In this document: positions 28,721 to 37,655 of the stretch, piece by piece
How the letters are laid out: each line of letters begins with the position of its first letter
How positions within the stretch are numbered: the stretch's first letter is position 1
From: Balneola sp. EhC07
GTDB taxonomy: Bacteria; Bacteroidota; Rhodothermia; Balneolales; Balneolaceae
Reading direction: 5' to 3'
DNA: 64,000 bases
Assembly (NCBI RefSeq): GCF_001650905.1
Contig: NZ_LXYG01000019.1
Coordinates: 124,001-188,000, forward strand
Translations under genes and position numbers: made by a program
Notes under the pieces: model-generated
The model's input: the letters and a program-made list of their open reading frames with translations, nothing else
Told to the model about the DNA's origin: nothing
The model's database searches: none

Positions 28721-28743
28721 TATAATATTTAGTCTTGTCTAAA
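28721..28743 (+). promoter_or_regulatory. Possible -10 box and metalloregulator-type palindrome upstream of the ZIP gene
   Basis: TATAAT at 28721-28726 is followed at 28728-28743 by TTTAGTCTTGTCTAAA, an imperfect 16-bp palindrome with TTTAG/CTAAA ends. It starts 48 bases before the ZIP start codon. The form resembles operators of DtxR/MntR-type metal repressors. No regulator gene is in the window, so this is a candidate only. Confidence 0.35.
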
Positions 28744-28775
28744 AATTTATTAAGTTTAGAAAAAAATATAGACAT

Positions 28776-29600
28776 ATGATTCCAGAATTTTTCTACGAAC
28801 TGAACCCAATAGTACAAGCACTTTTAGGTGGTTTATTCACATGGACCTTAACTGCACTTGGGGCTTCTCTTGTTTTCTTTACCAAAAAAATAAATTATCC
28901 ACTTTTAGACAGTATGATGGGCTTTGCAGCAGGAGTAATGATTGCGGCTAGTGTTTGGTCTTTAATCATTCCTTCTATAGATATGGCTGAAGCACAAGGT
29001 TCCATTCCCTGGTTACCTGCTGTTATTGGATTTTTAGGAGGTGGTTTATTTTTAAGAGTTGCTGATCAGTATTTGCCGCATTTACATCTCGGTTTTGACC
29101 GATCTGAAGCTGAAGGTGTACCAACTAAATGGAGGCGCTCAACTTTACTAGTTCTTGCCATTACGCTTCATAACATTCCGGAAGGATTAGCTGTTGGAGT
29201 CCTTTTTGGTGCTGCCGCTTCAGGAGTGGATATTACAGGCACAGCAACTGTAGCAGGAGCTATTGCTTTGGCTATAGGGATTGGAATTCAAAATTTCCCG
29301 GAAGGCATGGCTGTATCTTTACCTTTAAGAAGAGACGGTGCTAAAGTAGGAAAGAGTTTTTGGTATGGACAGCTTTCAGGAGTAGTTGAGCCGGTTTCTG
29401 CTGTGATTGGTGCCGCTGCTGTTATTTTTATTACTCCAATTCTCCCTTACGCTCTTGCTTTTGCTGCCGGTGCAATGATATATGTTGTAGTTGAGGAACT
29501 CATTCCTGAAAGTCAACATCACGGAAATACAGATTTAGCTACGCTGGGAACTCTGGTAGGATTTTGCGTTATGATGGTTCTTGATGTTTCATTAGGCTAG
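28776..29600 (+). CDS. ZIP-family divalent metal transporter (GufA/ZupT-like)
   Basis: 274 residues with about eight membrane helices. The two metal-binding helices are explicit: [17 protein letters not shown] near 128-144 and [16 protein letters not shown] near 167-182, the HNxPEG/xNxPEG signatures of ZIP importers for zinc and other divalent cations. Inner membrane. The variable loop carries a few His ([10 protein letters not shown]). A possible metal-responsive operator lies upstream. Its 3' end overlaps the convergent ArsN2-like gene by 9 bases. Confidence 0.93.
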   Translation: MIPEFFYELNPIVQALLGGLFTWTLTALGASLVFFTKKINYPLLDSMMGFAAGVMIAASVWSLIIPSIDMAEAQGSIPWLPAVIGFLGGGLFLRVADQYLPHLHLGFDRSEAEGVPTKWRRSTLLVLAITLHNIPEGLAVGVLFGAAASGVDITGTATVAGAIALAIGIGIQNFPEGMAVSLPLRRDGAKVGKSFWYGQLSGVVEPVSAVIGAAAVIFITPILPYALAFAAGAMIYVVVEELIPESQHHGNTDLATLGTLVGFCVMMVLDVSLG

Positions 29601-30035
29601 ATCAATTTTCATAACTACAGCGGAATCGGAACAGATTTCGCTGTATTGTTTTGTCTCTTTAACAGCTTTTGGAGCATTTTCCTTTACAATTTTATAAAAA
29701 CCTGCTTTTATAAAAAACTTCTCTGCATCAGTAGTTAACAAATAAACTTCTGAATACGATTTCTTTATTGACTCAGTAAGCACTGCTTTGGTAAGTTCAA
29801 AACCAACCCCTTCCCCCCTGTAGTTTTGATCCACAGCGAGAGACCGCAATAATCCTGACTGACTGATCTTTTCCAGACCAACACAACCCACCAAATCTTC
29901 ATCATAAAAAGCTCCTAGAAAAACAGAAGTATTTGGATTTAAGTCTGAGGTTGGAAGTTCACAATTCTCCAACAGCTCTATGATTTCCGAGCAGCTTACT
30001 TCCCTTATTCTCAAATTCTTAATCTGTTGAGGCAT
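29592..30035 (-). CDS. GNAT acetyltransferase, ArsN2-like
   Basis: 147 residues from the ATG at 30035, which has GGGGAA about 10 bases upstream; an ATG at 30050 is an alternative. The GNAT acetyl-CoA loop is [16 protein letters not shown] near residues 79-94. The N-terminal [10 protein letters not shown] and C-terminal [14 protein letters not shown]...AP match the ArsN2 subgroup often found in arsenic loci and named for possible arsenical N-acetylation. No other ars gene is nearby. The start lies inside the upstream PH-domain gene (17-base overlap), so it is translationally coupled to the YdbT/YdbS block. Confidence 0.8.
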   Translation of the reverse strand: MPQQIKNLRIREVSCSEIIELLENCELPTSDLNPNTSVFLGAFYDEDLVGCVGLEKISQSGLLRSLAVDQNYRGEGVGFELTKAVLTESIKKSYSEVYLLTTDAEKFFIKAGFYKIVKENAPKAVKETKQYSEICSDSAVVMKIDLA

Positions 30036-31476
30036 AATCAGTTTCCCCATTTAAAAGCCATTTCCTGATTCTGCTCACGTCAGTGCTTTCAAGGTCATCG
30101 ATACTAAACGCAATACCCTTTGCTCCTGAAGCGGCTGTAACAGACAGACTGGATATTTTCTTTCTCTCCTGAAACGGATTTATAGTTTCTTCAATTACCT
30201 GAACTCTTTTTCTTCTGATAAAGGCCGTTTTTCTGTTGAAGTTTCTGAATTGCATTGTGATCATTTTAGAATCAAAATATAATCCCGCATCTTTATATCT
30301 CAGCCAACCTAAAATTGTAGCCGGAATAATTAAAAGCGTCAGCAACCATCCGAAATCCCAGAAATACCAGGCTATAGGAATTGCCATCAAAAGCAGATAA
30401 TTAGGTCTTCTCAGATATCTTAAAAAAGATCTTGAAGGTGGTTTAACATCTAATTCAGGAATATGGAAATCCGATAAAAACCGATCGAAGAACTCGTGCA
30501 TTTTTGAGTGTGATATAAACGGAACTAAAACTATAGAGCGTTCTTTTACATTCTGCTCAAAACCTGCACTTTCAACATATAACATTCCACAACCTAATGG
30601 TTGCCTTAAAACCCCTTCAACAAACCGAACAGCCTGTATTCTGTCAAATGGAATGGTTATATGTTTTCTCTCAATAAGACCAGAACGGATCAAAAGTTCT
30701 TTCTCTGTCTTTTTAACACTGAAATCTGAATAATTGAAGATCACTCCCAGAAAGGAAAAAGTCCATGATATCAAGAGGATCACAATAACTACCGTAGCAA
30801 CTAAGGTAAAGTTGTTCAAACCGGGCAACAGTCCTTGTATATACTCAATAGTTTCATCAGTTATCACAGCATCAAGTTGACCGGAAAGCGCTCCAAGAAT
30901 GGAGGCAATTAAACCAAAATTTCCTGAAGTGAATGCCGCCATTACTAATTCTTTGGACGATATCTTCCATTCATCAAGAAACTCCTCTTCAGTATTTATT
31001 CCTTCATCTTCGAGTAACTCATCCCCTTCTATTTTTACCCGATCATTGTTACGAAGTTCTCTTTTAAGCTCTTCTGCCTCTTCAAAGGTCATCGCATTTA
31101 TCGTGGCGCTTTCAGTTCCTCCACCAGCGGTTTTTACTTCTACTTTAACCAACCCAAAAACTCTCTGAACCAATCCTTCAGTCACATCAATAACCTGAAT
31201 CCGTTCTTTCGCCATATAGACTTTTTTACGAACGAAAATTCCTTTTTTTATCTGGAGTTCACCTTCTGAAATCCGGTATTGAAAACGGTACCAACCTGCT
31301 ATTCCCGAAAAAAATGTTAATGCCATTGTTCCCAGCAGTACATAAATAAAGTAATCTCCCCCGGCCTGACGTGTACCTACAAAAATCAGGATCAGAAATG
31401 TGACAAAATTTTGCCGTACTGCAGTAAAAAGACGATCAACTGCTGCTGCCCAATGTTGCCTTCTGAATTCAGACAT
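30019..31476 (-). CDS. Membrane PH-domain protein, YdbT-like
   Basis: 485 residues. Three bPH2 (DUF304) domains at about 70-150, 255-335 and 395-475 are separated by paired membrane helices near 25-65, 180-245 and 345-385. Each domain shows the YRISEGELQIKKGIF...RIQVIDVTEGLVQRVFGL pattern: a strand, then RIQxV, then the QRxFGLxxVxV segment. This is the YdbT architecture; YdbS and YdbT pairs in Bacillus protect against certain antimicrobial peptides, but the mechanism is unclear. It overlaps YdbS-like upstream by 8 bases and the ArsN2-like gene downstream by 17. Confidence 0.9.
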   Translation of the reverse strand: MSEFRRQHWAAAVDRLFTAVRQNFVTFLILIFVGTRQAGGDYFIYVLLGTMALTFFSGIAGWYRFQYRISEGELQIKKGIFVRKKVYMAKERIQVIDVTEGLVQRVFGLVKVEVKTAGGGTESATINAMTFEEAEELKRELRNNDRVKIEGDELLEDEGINTEEEFLDEWKISSKELVMAAFTSGNFGLIASILGALSGQLDAVITDETIEYIQGLLPGLNNFTLVATVVIVILLISWTFSFLGVIFNYSDFSVKKTEKELLIRSGLIERKHITIPFDRIQAVRFVEGVLRQPLGCGMLYVESAGFEQNVKERSIVLVPFISHSKMHEFFDRFLSDFHIPELDVKPPSRSFLRYLRRPNYLLLMAIPIAWYFWDFGWLLTLLIIPATILGWLRYKDAGLYFDSKMITMQFRNFNRKTAFIRRKRVQVIEETINPFQERKKISSLSVTAASGAKGIAFSIDDLESTDVSRIRKWLLNGETDYASTD

Positions 31477-31954
31477 CTTCTTTAACCTGACGAACTAACT
31501 GAGAAATTTTATTACGCACCTCGGTTGCAGTTTCATCATCAAGCGCCGGAATTTCGTGTGTAGTAGCCGCGGTTGATATTTTCACTGATGACAATCCGTA
31601 CTTACGATAAATAGGTCCCTGATTTGTGTCGACATGCTGAACTCTGTTAATGGGAACTACCGTTCTTTTTTTGAAGACAAAACCTCTCAACAAATCAATT
31701 GCTTCATCATTGACCTCATAACGCCACCTTTGCCAACGCAGATTTGGAACCAACAAACCAATAAACAGATACAAAACCAGTGAAGGTATCACCGAGAAAA
31801 TCGAAAAAATAAGATCAAATTTATTTATTCCGATGGAGATTGAGATATAAGCAATTGCAGGAGCAAACCACAGGATTCCAAAGATCAATGCGGAAAACCG
31901 CCATGCTTTAATCGCTTTCTTATCAATTCTGGATTCCGGAATATGATTGATCAT
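31469..31954 (-). CDS. Membrane PH-domain protein, YdbS-like
   Basis: 161 residues with two membrane helices near 20-70 (FSALIFGILWFAPAIAYISI and LIFSIFSVIPSLVLYLFIGL) and one bPH2 domain at about 75-155 containing RWRYEVNDEAIDLLRG and VPINRVQHVDTNQGPIYRKYGLSSVKI. Its start codon shares a base with the MFS gene stop and its 3' end overlaps YdbT by 8 bases. The MFS-YdbS-YdbT-ArsN2 set therefore looks like one tightly packed operon. It presumably forms a membrane complex with YdbT. Confidence 0.9.
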   Translation of the reverse strand: MINHIPESRIDKKAIKAWRFSALIFGILWFAPAIAYISISIGINKFDLIFSIFSVIPSLVLYLFIGLLVPNLRWQRWRYEVNDEAIDLLRGFVFKKRTVVPINRVQHVDTNQGPIYRKYGLSSVKISTAATTHEIPALDDETATEVRNKISQLVRQVKEDV

Positions 31955-33246
31955 TATATCTGCTCTGGATTTACTTCGATTCCCGGAGCTTCATGCTCCT
32001 TTACTGTAAACATAAGCAGTAAACCGATCAATAGCAGGACAAGAATAGCCGCCATTCCAAATCGCTGACTTCCAAACTGCACAGTTAATAGTCCTACTAA
32101 AAAAGGACCTATAAATGAGGTCACTTTACCCGATAGAGCTAATAATCCAAACATTTGATTGGTTAGATCAGGAGGAGATAATCTGGCCATGAAAGATCTT
32201 GATGCTGCCTGAATGGGCCCTACAAAAATCCCCAGCACTAAACCCCAAACAATAAACCATGTGACATCTTTCACAACGATAAGTGCAACTAATGGTATCA
32301 GTAAGCCCAGAATCGAAGCATTGATAGTAAATTTACTTCCGGACTTATCATCCAGCCATGCAAAACCGAAAGCGCCTAATCCGGCAGTGACATTTAACCC
32401 AATTCCAAACATCAGGATTTGTTCTTCGTCCATATCGAAAGTTCCTGCGGCATAAACACCTCCCATAGCAAATATGGTAACTACAGCATCATTATAAAAC
32501 ATCCTGGCGAACAAGAATTTTACAATATTCTTAAACTTTTTCACTTCCTTAATCGAAATAATTAATTGAGCGAAACCAAAGCGAACGGACTCTACGATCT
32601 TTTTATTTAATGATGGATTATCAGGCGTTCTAAAAAATAGTGGTAAACTAAAAAGGGCATACCAGATTGCTGTTAATATAAATGTAGCCCTTACAGGTTC
32701 TGCAGCTTCGACATCCAGACCGAGCCAAAGTCCGTCTGTTTGAATAAAAGCCACCAAAGCCACCAGCAAACAAGCCAATCCTCCGGCATAACCCATTCCC
32801 CAGCCCCAACCACTCCATCGACCCAATTTATCAGCCGGAACTAAGTCAGGAAGCATTGCGCTATAAAATATAAATGCAAATTCGGCTCCGATTGTTGCCA
32901 TAAATCCCATTCCAAGAGCAAACCATAATGAGTCTACTCCGGGTTCAGCATACCAAAGCAATCCACAAGCGATTACACACAAAACAGTAAAAGCTGCGAT
33001 CCATGGTTTTCGTCTTCCCGCCTGATCTGCTATTGCACCGAAAACCGGAGCCCCAATGGCTATTACAAGACCCGCTATACTGATCATGTTTCCCCATTGA
33101 GCAGTACCGATCTCTACATTTTCAGCAATGGCTTTGGTAAAATAGGCAGCAAAAATAAAGGTCTGTATAATTACGAAGTACGAGCTGTTCGCCCAATCAT
33201 ACAGCGCCCATGCAAAAAGTCCTTTCCCCTTTGGTTTTTCAATCAT
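31954..33246 (-). CDS. MFS transporter, UMF1/Atg22-like
   Basis: 430 residues with twelve predicted membrane helices. The opening GLFAWALYDWANSSYFVIIQTFIFAAYF is the signature of the UMF1 (Atg22-like) branch, whose yeast relatives export amino acids from the vacuole. An internal ADQAGRRKPW loop is the MFS cytoplasmic motif between helices 2 and 3. Substrate in bacteria is unknown. It is the first gene of the packed minus-strand group ending with the ArsN2-like gene, and divergent from the sodium symporter at 33428. Confidence 0.88.
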   Translation of the reverse strand: MIEKPKGKGLFAWALYDWANSSYFVIIQTFIFAAYFTKAIAENVEIGTAQWGNMISIAGLVIAIGAPVFGAIADQAGRRKPWIAAFTVLCVIACGLLWYAEPGVDSLWFALGMGFMATIGAEFAFIFYSAMLPDLVPADKLGRWSGWGWGMGYAGGLACLLVALVAFIQTDGLWLGLDVEAAEPVRATFILTAIWYALFSLPLFFRTPDNPSLNKKIVESVRFGFAQLIISIKEVKKFKNIVKFLFARMFYNDAVVTIFAMGGVYAAGTFDMDEEQILMFGIGLNVTAGLGAFGFAWLDDKSGSKFTINASILGLLIPLVALIVVKDVTWFIVWGLVLGIFVGPIQAASRSFMARLSPPDLTNQMFGLLALSGKVTSFIGPFLVGLLTVQFGSQRFGMAAILVLLLIGLLLMFTVKEHEAPGIEVNPEQI

Positions 33247-33427
33247 GCATTTAATTCCCCATAACTAATGAATTCCTGTAATACAGGATTGCTGAATATC
33301 GGTTTAGAAATCAGAAAAGCAAAATAGGATTTTGTACAAATTTGTAGTTTAGCTTTTATTCTATTATTTACTTCAATATTCAATCCACTTCTTGCTACGG
33401 ATATTTCATAGCAACTAATTTTTTCGG

Positions 33428-34909
33428 ATGGTCACTAAGTACATAATTCTGGGATTATATGGCCTTATTCTTGTATTGATAGGAGTTTTCGCTTCCAGAA
33501 AAGTTAAAACGCTAAGCGACTATTATGTTGGTGGAAAGAATATCGGGTTTTGGGCAGTAGCATTTTCAGCAAGAGCAACGGGTGAGTCGGGCTGGCTTCT
33601 GTTAGGATTGACCGGAATGGGAGCGGTTGCCGGCGTTTCTGCATATTGGGTTGTACTCGGGGAAGTTTTAGGAGTAGCCATTTCCTGGTTTTTCATGGCA
33701 AAACCATTTAAAAGATTAACTGATCAGTACAATTCAATAACCGTTCCTGATTTTCTTGAAAGCAGATTCAAACCAACATCAAATCTATTGAGGAGCATTG
33801 CGGCAACCGCTCTTTCTGTTTTTGTAATTATCTATGTAAGTGCTCAAATAGATACTACCGGAAAAGCATTCGAATCATTGCTTGATATGAACTACTTCAT
33901 CGGTGCGTTGATTGGGTTCGTCATTGTAGTATCCTACATATTTATCGGTGGTTTTTTAGCTTCCGTCTGGTCTGATTTTTTCCAAGGTATCATGATGTTT
34001 TTCGGGCTAATTTTGCTGCCCGTTATTGCCTGGTTTATGATCGATAGCGGGGGCGAGTTCATTAGCGGTTTGAAGGCGATCGATCCCGGACTTCTAAGTA
34101 TTTGGGGAACCAGCAGCGACCCATGGATCAATGTATTTACCATTTTAGGTTTTGCTATGATCGGACTTGGATTTTTAGGCTCTCCTCAGATCTACGTTCG
34201 GTTTATTTCAGTAAAAAATGAGTTGGAGATCAACAAAGGCCGATGGGTAGCCATTGGTTTTACATTGCTGACTGATGCTGCTGCGGTAACCATTGGACTC
34301 TTAGGAAGATATTTATTCACCGAAGCGGGACAAGATCCGGAAGCTATTTTAGGAACCGGAGCTGAAGATGTACTCATTGTTTTGGTAGAATATTTATTAC
34401 CCCTCACCTTAGTTGGTGTTTACATCGCAATTGTATTATCTGCGATTATGTCTACTATTGATTCGCTTCTTGTTGTTGCTTCCAGTGCTATAACAAGAGA
34501 TTTCTATCAAAAGATCTTTAACCCCGAATTAGCTGACGACAAATTATCCAGATTGTCAAAGATTGTGACATTAGTTATGGCTTTAATAGCACTGGGACTC
34601 TCTTTTTCCGTAGCTGTACTATCACCTGACAGAACCATTTTTTGGTTCGTAATTTTTGGATGGTCGGGAATTGCTGCTACTTTTTGTCCGGTAATTATCC
34701 TCTCTCTTTTCTGGAAAGCTTATTCTGAAAAAGGTGCTATTGCTTCCATGGTTACCGGATTTGCCTGCGTGCCGTTCTTTAAGTTTGTTGTGCAAGACAT
34801 TGACAGCATTGGGATTTATTTCGAAAAACTGGATGTACTAGCTCCTTCTTTTCTTTTATCAATGATATCGGGATATGTTTTTACTAAGTTATATCCTGCA
34901 AAGGAATAG
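33428..34909 (+). CDS. Sodium/solute symporter, PutP-like
   Basis: 493 residues with about 13 membrane helices. The segments SARATGESGWLLLGLTGMGAVAGVSAYW and SDYYVGGKNIGFW place it in the SSS family, closest in pattern to sodium/proline symporters (PutP). SAIMSTIDSLLVVASSAITRDFY is the conserved helix of the second sodium-site region. The substrate is likely proline or a similar amino acid, but it is not provable from sequence. No proline catabolic gene is adjacent. A weak AATTTTTC/GAAAAATT hairpin spans its stop and that of the convergent response regulator. Confidence 0.87.
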   Translation: MVTKYIILGLYGLILVLIGVFASRKVKTLSDYYVGGKNIGFWAVAFSARATGESGWLLLGLTGMGAVAGVSAYWVVLGEVLGVAISWFFMAKPFKRLTDQYNSITVPDFLESRFKPTSNLLRSIAATALSVFVIIYVSAQIDTTGKAFESLLDMNYFIGALIGFVIVVSYIFIGGFLASVWSDFFQGIMMFFGLILLPVIAWFMIDSGGEFISGLKAIDPGLLSIWGTSSDPWINVFTILGFAMIGLGFLGSPQIYVRFISVKNELEINKGRWVAIGFTLLTDAAAVTIGLLGRYLFTEAGQDPEAILGTGAEDVLIVLVEYLLPLTLVGVYIAIVLSAIMSTIDSLLVVASSAITRDFYQKIFNPELADDKLSRLSKIVTLVMALIALGLSFSVAVLSPDRTIFWFVIFGWSGIAATFCPVIILSLFWKAYSEKGAIASMVTGFACVPFFKFVVQDIDSIGIYFEKLDVLAPSFLLSMISGYVFTKLYPAKE

Positions 34910-34931
34910 AATTTTTCGACACAAAGAAAAA

Positions 34932-35627
34932 TTATCCGACAAACTTATATCCAAAGCCATGAACCGTAAGAATATGCTTTGGATAGCGGCTGTCATCTTC
35001 CAGCTTTTGTCTAAGCCATGCAATATGCACATCAACAGTTCTTGTAGAAGGGACCGCATCGTAGCCCCAAACCTCGTTCAATAATTGATCTCTCGAAAGA
35101 ATTACTCCTTCGTTTTCTACCATAAATTTCAATAATTGAAATTCTTTAGATGAGAGGCTGATTGTTTCCCCTTCTTTCTTTACTTCTATACTTTGGAAAT
35201 TGATCTCTATATCACCAAAACCAACAACTCCTGAATCCGAGTTTTTCTTTTCTGAAGTTTTCTTTCGTAACTGGACTTCAATTCTTGCCAGAAGCTCCAT
35301 CATCTCAAAAGGTTTTTGCATGTAATCATTAGCGCCAAGCTTTAGTCCCACCACTTTATCAACCACTTGCCCTTTTGCAGTGAGCATAATAATCGGGGTT
35401 TCAACTCCCTGCTGACGCAGATCTCTGCATATATCCAATCCCCCTTTTTTTGGCAACATCAGATCCAGGATAATGAGATTTTGAGCTGACTTGAGAGCTT
35501 TTTCATATCCAACCTCTCCATCTTCAGCAACCTCAATTTCATATCGTTCTTCTTCTAACCGATCCCGAATAGTCATTACTAATCCGGGTTCGTCTTCAAC
35601 CAGTAAAATTTTTGATATATTATTCAT
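34932..35627 (-). CDS. OmpR-family response regulator
   Basis: 231 residues. Receiver domain 1-120 with acidic pair E11/D12, phospho-acceptor D55 (IILDLMLPKKGG), a conserved Thr in IIMLTAKG and Lys in YMQKPFEMMELLARI. The winged-helix DNA-binding domain (about 135-231) has LSSKEFQLLKFMVENEGVILSRDQLLNEVWG and the recognition-helix segment TRTVDVHIAWLRQKLE. It begins 8 bases inside the kinase gene's end, so the two are translationally coupled. The direct repeats at 37562-37610 are plausible target sites. Confidence 0.95.
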   Translation of the reverse strand: MNNISKILLVEDEPGLVMTIRDRLEEERYEIEVAEDGEVGYEKALKSAQNLIILDLMLPKKGGLDICRDLRQQGVETPIIMLTAKGQVVDKVVGLKLGANDYMQKPFEMMELLARIEVQLRKKTSEKKNSDSGVVGFGDIEINFQSIEVKKEGETISLSSKEFQLLKFMVENEGVILSRDQLLNEVWGYDAVPSTRTVDVHIAWLRQKLEDDSRYPKHILTVHGFGYKFVG

Positions 35628-37524
35628 GACCTTTCACCGGTAACATAAGAATAAAAGTAGAGCCTTCTCCTTCTTTGCTTTTCAACCTGATTTCTCCTTT
35701 ATGAGCATCAGCAACTTTCTTCACCAAACTCAGTCCAATTCCATTTCCTTTTACTTGGTTATCAACCGGTTTCTTACCTCTGAAAAAAGGCTTGAACACA
35801 TTCTTTTGCTCCTCCAAAGGAATCCCCATGCCGTAATCCTGAACTATAAATGTTATTAAACCCTTTTCTGCAATTTCAGCTACAGCAAATCGGATTTTCT
35901 TACTCTCTCCACAAAACTTAATCGCATTACTCAGTAGATTTGAAATACTCAGATGTAAAGCGTCTCTGTCTGCACAAATAATAGATTTTGAAGCTGTAAA
36001 TGAATACTCCAATTGGACACCTTCATCCTCCAAAACAGATCTATATTCGCTTAATATTTCATTCATCAGTTCTTCAACTTCAAATTCAGTAAAGCTATAG
36101 ACTTTTTTACCTGCCTGAATTCCTGAAAATTCCATGATTTGATCAACCATATCGCTGAGCCTGCGACCTTCTTTCAACATCAACCGAGCATATTCTTTTT
36201 TACGCTCCTCTGATTGGACAACTCCTTCATTTAGGTTTTCTGCTGCGGAGCGTATAACGGTCAACGGTGTCCTGAGTTCATGAGAAACTCCGGCAACAAA
36301 CAGCATTTGTTTTTCCGCGAGATCTTGTGAACGCTTTGAGTACAAAACAATCATTCCTACACAAAACCCTAGTATCAAAAGTATTCCAAAACTTATCGCA
36401 AGATTACGATTCTTAGCTTTAGTGACAAAAGTATCCAGAGACCCTTCCTTAAAGCTTAACCAAAACTGCCATCCCGCTATGCTTAAATCTGCCTCAAAAG
36501 AAGTGTTGATGGTAGTGTCTTTCTGAATTGTGAATACAGAATCACTTGCCCTTGTGTTAAATCTCACTTGAGAAGATTCTGCCATCATCTTGTAAGATTT
36601 TCTAGGACTTCCTCCGGTAATATTTATGCTTTGGATCTTTGAAGAAAGAGAATCTATACTTTTAAACAGACCTTCATTTGTGTTTAAGTTTGCCTGCGAT
36701 TGGATTACAAATACGCTGGAAAAGTCAATGCTTCTCAGATCTTTTTTAAAGTCAGCTTCTTTAACACTTTCGTTTCCATTTGTTGAGAAATATACTTCCG
36801 TAGAGTCTGCTCTATTTTCTTTGATAATACTGATATGATATTGATCGGAGAAAGAATCAGAAAAATAGGTTCTGGCAATATCCGGAATCAGATTGTTCTT
36901 AATAACTGAATCATCTAATTGAAGTAATACAATATCATCACTTTGATCAATATTAAGATTTACTTTCAGATTTCGTCCCAGGCTTTCATTTTCAAGAGTA
37001 ACTAGGTCCAGTAATTGTATCGGAACTCCTATAAAAGTAGGAGTTCCAAAATCCGGAGTGTTTAGTAAATTGAAACTACTGGTTCTGTGTTTGCCAATAT
37101 CACTCTTTTTTGAAAGCCATTTATTTACTTCTCCTGAGCTTGATACTTCAATTAAACGCACCGGATCTATCTGAAATAGTTTAACAGTCGGGGTATCCGT
37201 GTGTGTATTTTGCACGAAATATACAGAGTCGATGAGTTGCGGATACTCTGTATTTGACAGCCAGTTTAAATAGGAACGCCCGATCATGGCATCTATATCT
37301 GAGTCAGTATTAGTTACCTGAATTTTAAACGCCTGATTTAAAGCACTAAAATCTTTATTAAGGTCTGATACAAAGTTTTCTGTTGAAGCTTCTAGGTTTT
37401 CTTCTAATCGTTTCTTTTCAGCATCACTCACACTCCCCAACCAATGATATTGCAACACCGCCAACGTAATGAGTGCCGCTATCATGATTCCCAGAAAACT
37501 ATATATCGTCCATTTATTCTGCAT
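35620..37524 (-). CDS. Membrane sensor histidine kinase
   Basis: 634 residues. A first membrane helix near 8-28 and a second near 375-395 enclose a large periplasmic sensor region of about 340 residues with no recognised domain. The cytoplasmic part has HisKA with FVAGVSHELRTPLTVIRSAAENL (H415), then HATPase: N box SNLLSNAIKF, G1 DYGMGIP, F box FKPFFRG and G2 KGNGIGLSLVKK. It partners with the OmpR-type regulator that follows. It is divergent from the PDZ gene at 37656. The size of the sensor region suggests detection of an envelope signal. Confidence 0.93.
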   Translation of the reverse strand: MQNKWTIYSFLGIMIAALITLAVLQYHWLGSVSDAEKKRLEENLEASTENFVSDLNKDFSALNQAFKIQVTNTDSDIDAMIGRSYLNWLSNTEYPQLIDSVYFVQNTHTDTPTVKLFQIDPVRLIEVSSSGEVNKWLSKKSDIGKHRTSSFNLLNTPDFGTPTFIGVPIQLLDLVTLENESLGRNLKVNLNIDQSDDIVLLQLDDSVIKNNLIPDIARTYFSDSFSDQYHISIIKENRADSTEVYFSTNGNESVKEADFKKDLRSIDFSSVFVIQSQANLNTNEGLFKSIDSLSSKIQSINITGGSPRKSYKMMAESSQVRFNTRASDSVFTIQKDTTINTSFEADLSIAGWQFWLSFKEGSLDTFVTKAKNRNLAISFGILLILGFCVGMIVLYSKRSQDLAEKQMLFVAGVSHELRTPLTVIRSAAENLNEGVVQSEERKKEYARLMLKEGRRLSDMVDQIMEFSGIQAGKKVYSFTEFEVEELMNEILSEYRSVLEDEGVQLEYSFTASKSIICADRDALHLSISNLLSNAIKFCGESKKIRFAVAEIAEKGLITFIVQDYGMGIPLEEQKNVFKPFFRGKKPVDNQVKGNGIGLSLVKKVADAHKGEIRLKSKEGEGSTFILMLPVKGHE

Positions 37525-37561
37525 ATCAGAAATTAGGGGCTTTTGATGTCATTCGAAAAGA

Positions 37562-37610
37562 TTTAACTCCGATTTAACATCCTTAACAAACATTTTGCGA
37601 GTGCTTAACA
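37562..37610. promoter_or_regulatory. Tandem TTAAC direct repeats, candidate OmpR-family binding sites
   Basis: Four copies in the same orientation: TTTAAC at 37562 and 37573, CTTAAC at 37582 and 37604. Start-to-start spacing is 11, 9 and 22 bases, close to one and two helical turns. This resembles PhoP/OmpR-type direct-repeat boxes. It lies in the 131-base gap between the divergent kinase and PDZ genes, about 46 bases before the PDZ start. Confidence 0.5.
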
Positions 37611-37655
37611 ACTCATAGTGTTCAGTTTCGAATATTCCTCCCAACAAATCAAATA

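Noticed and set aside
29592-30035. Arsenic resistance island
   Set aside because: No arsR, arsB/acr3, arsC or arsM gene is present; a lone ArsN2-like enzyme is not enough.
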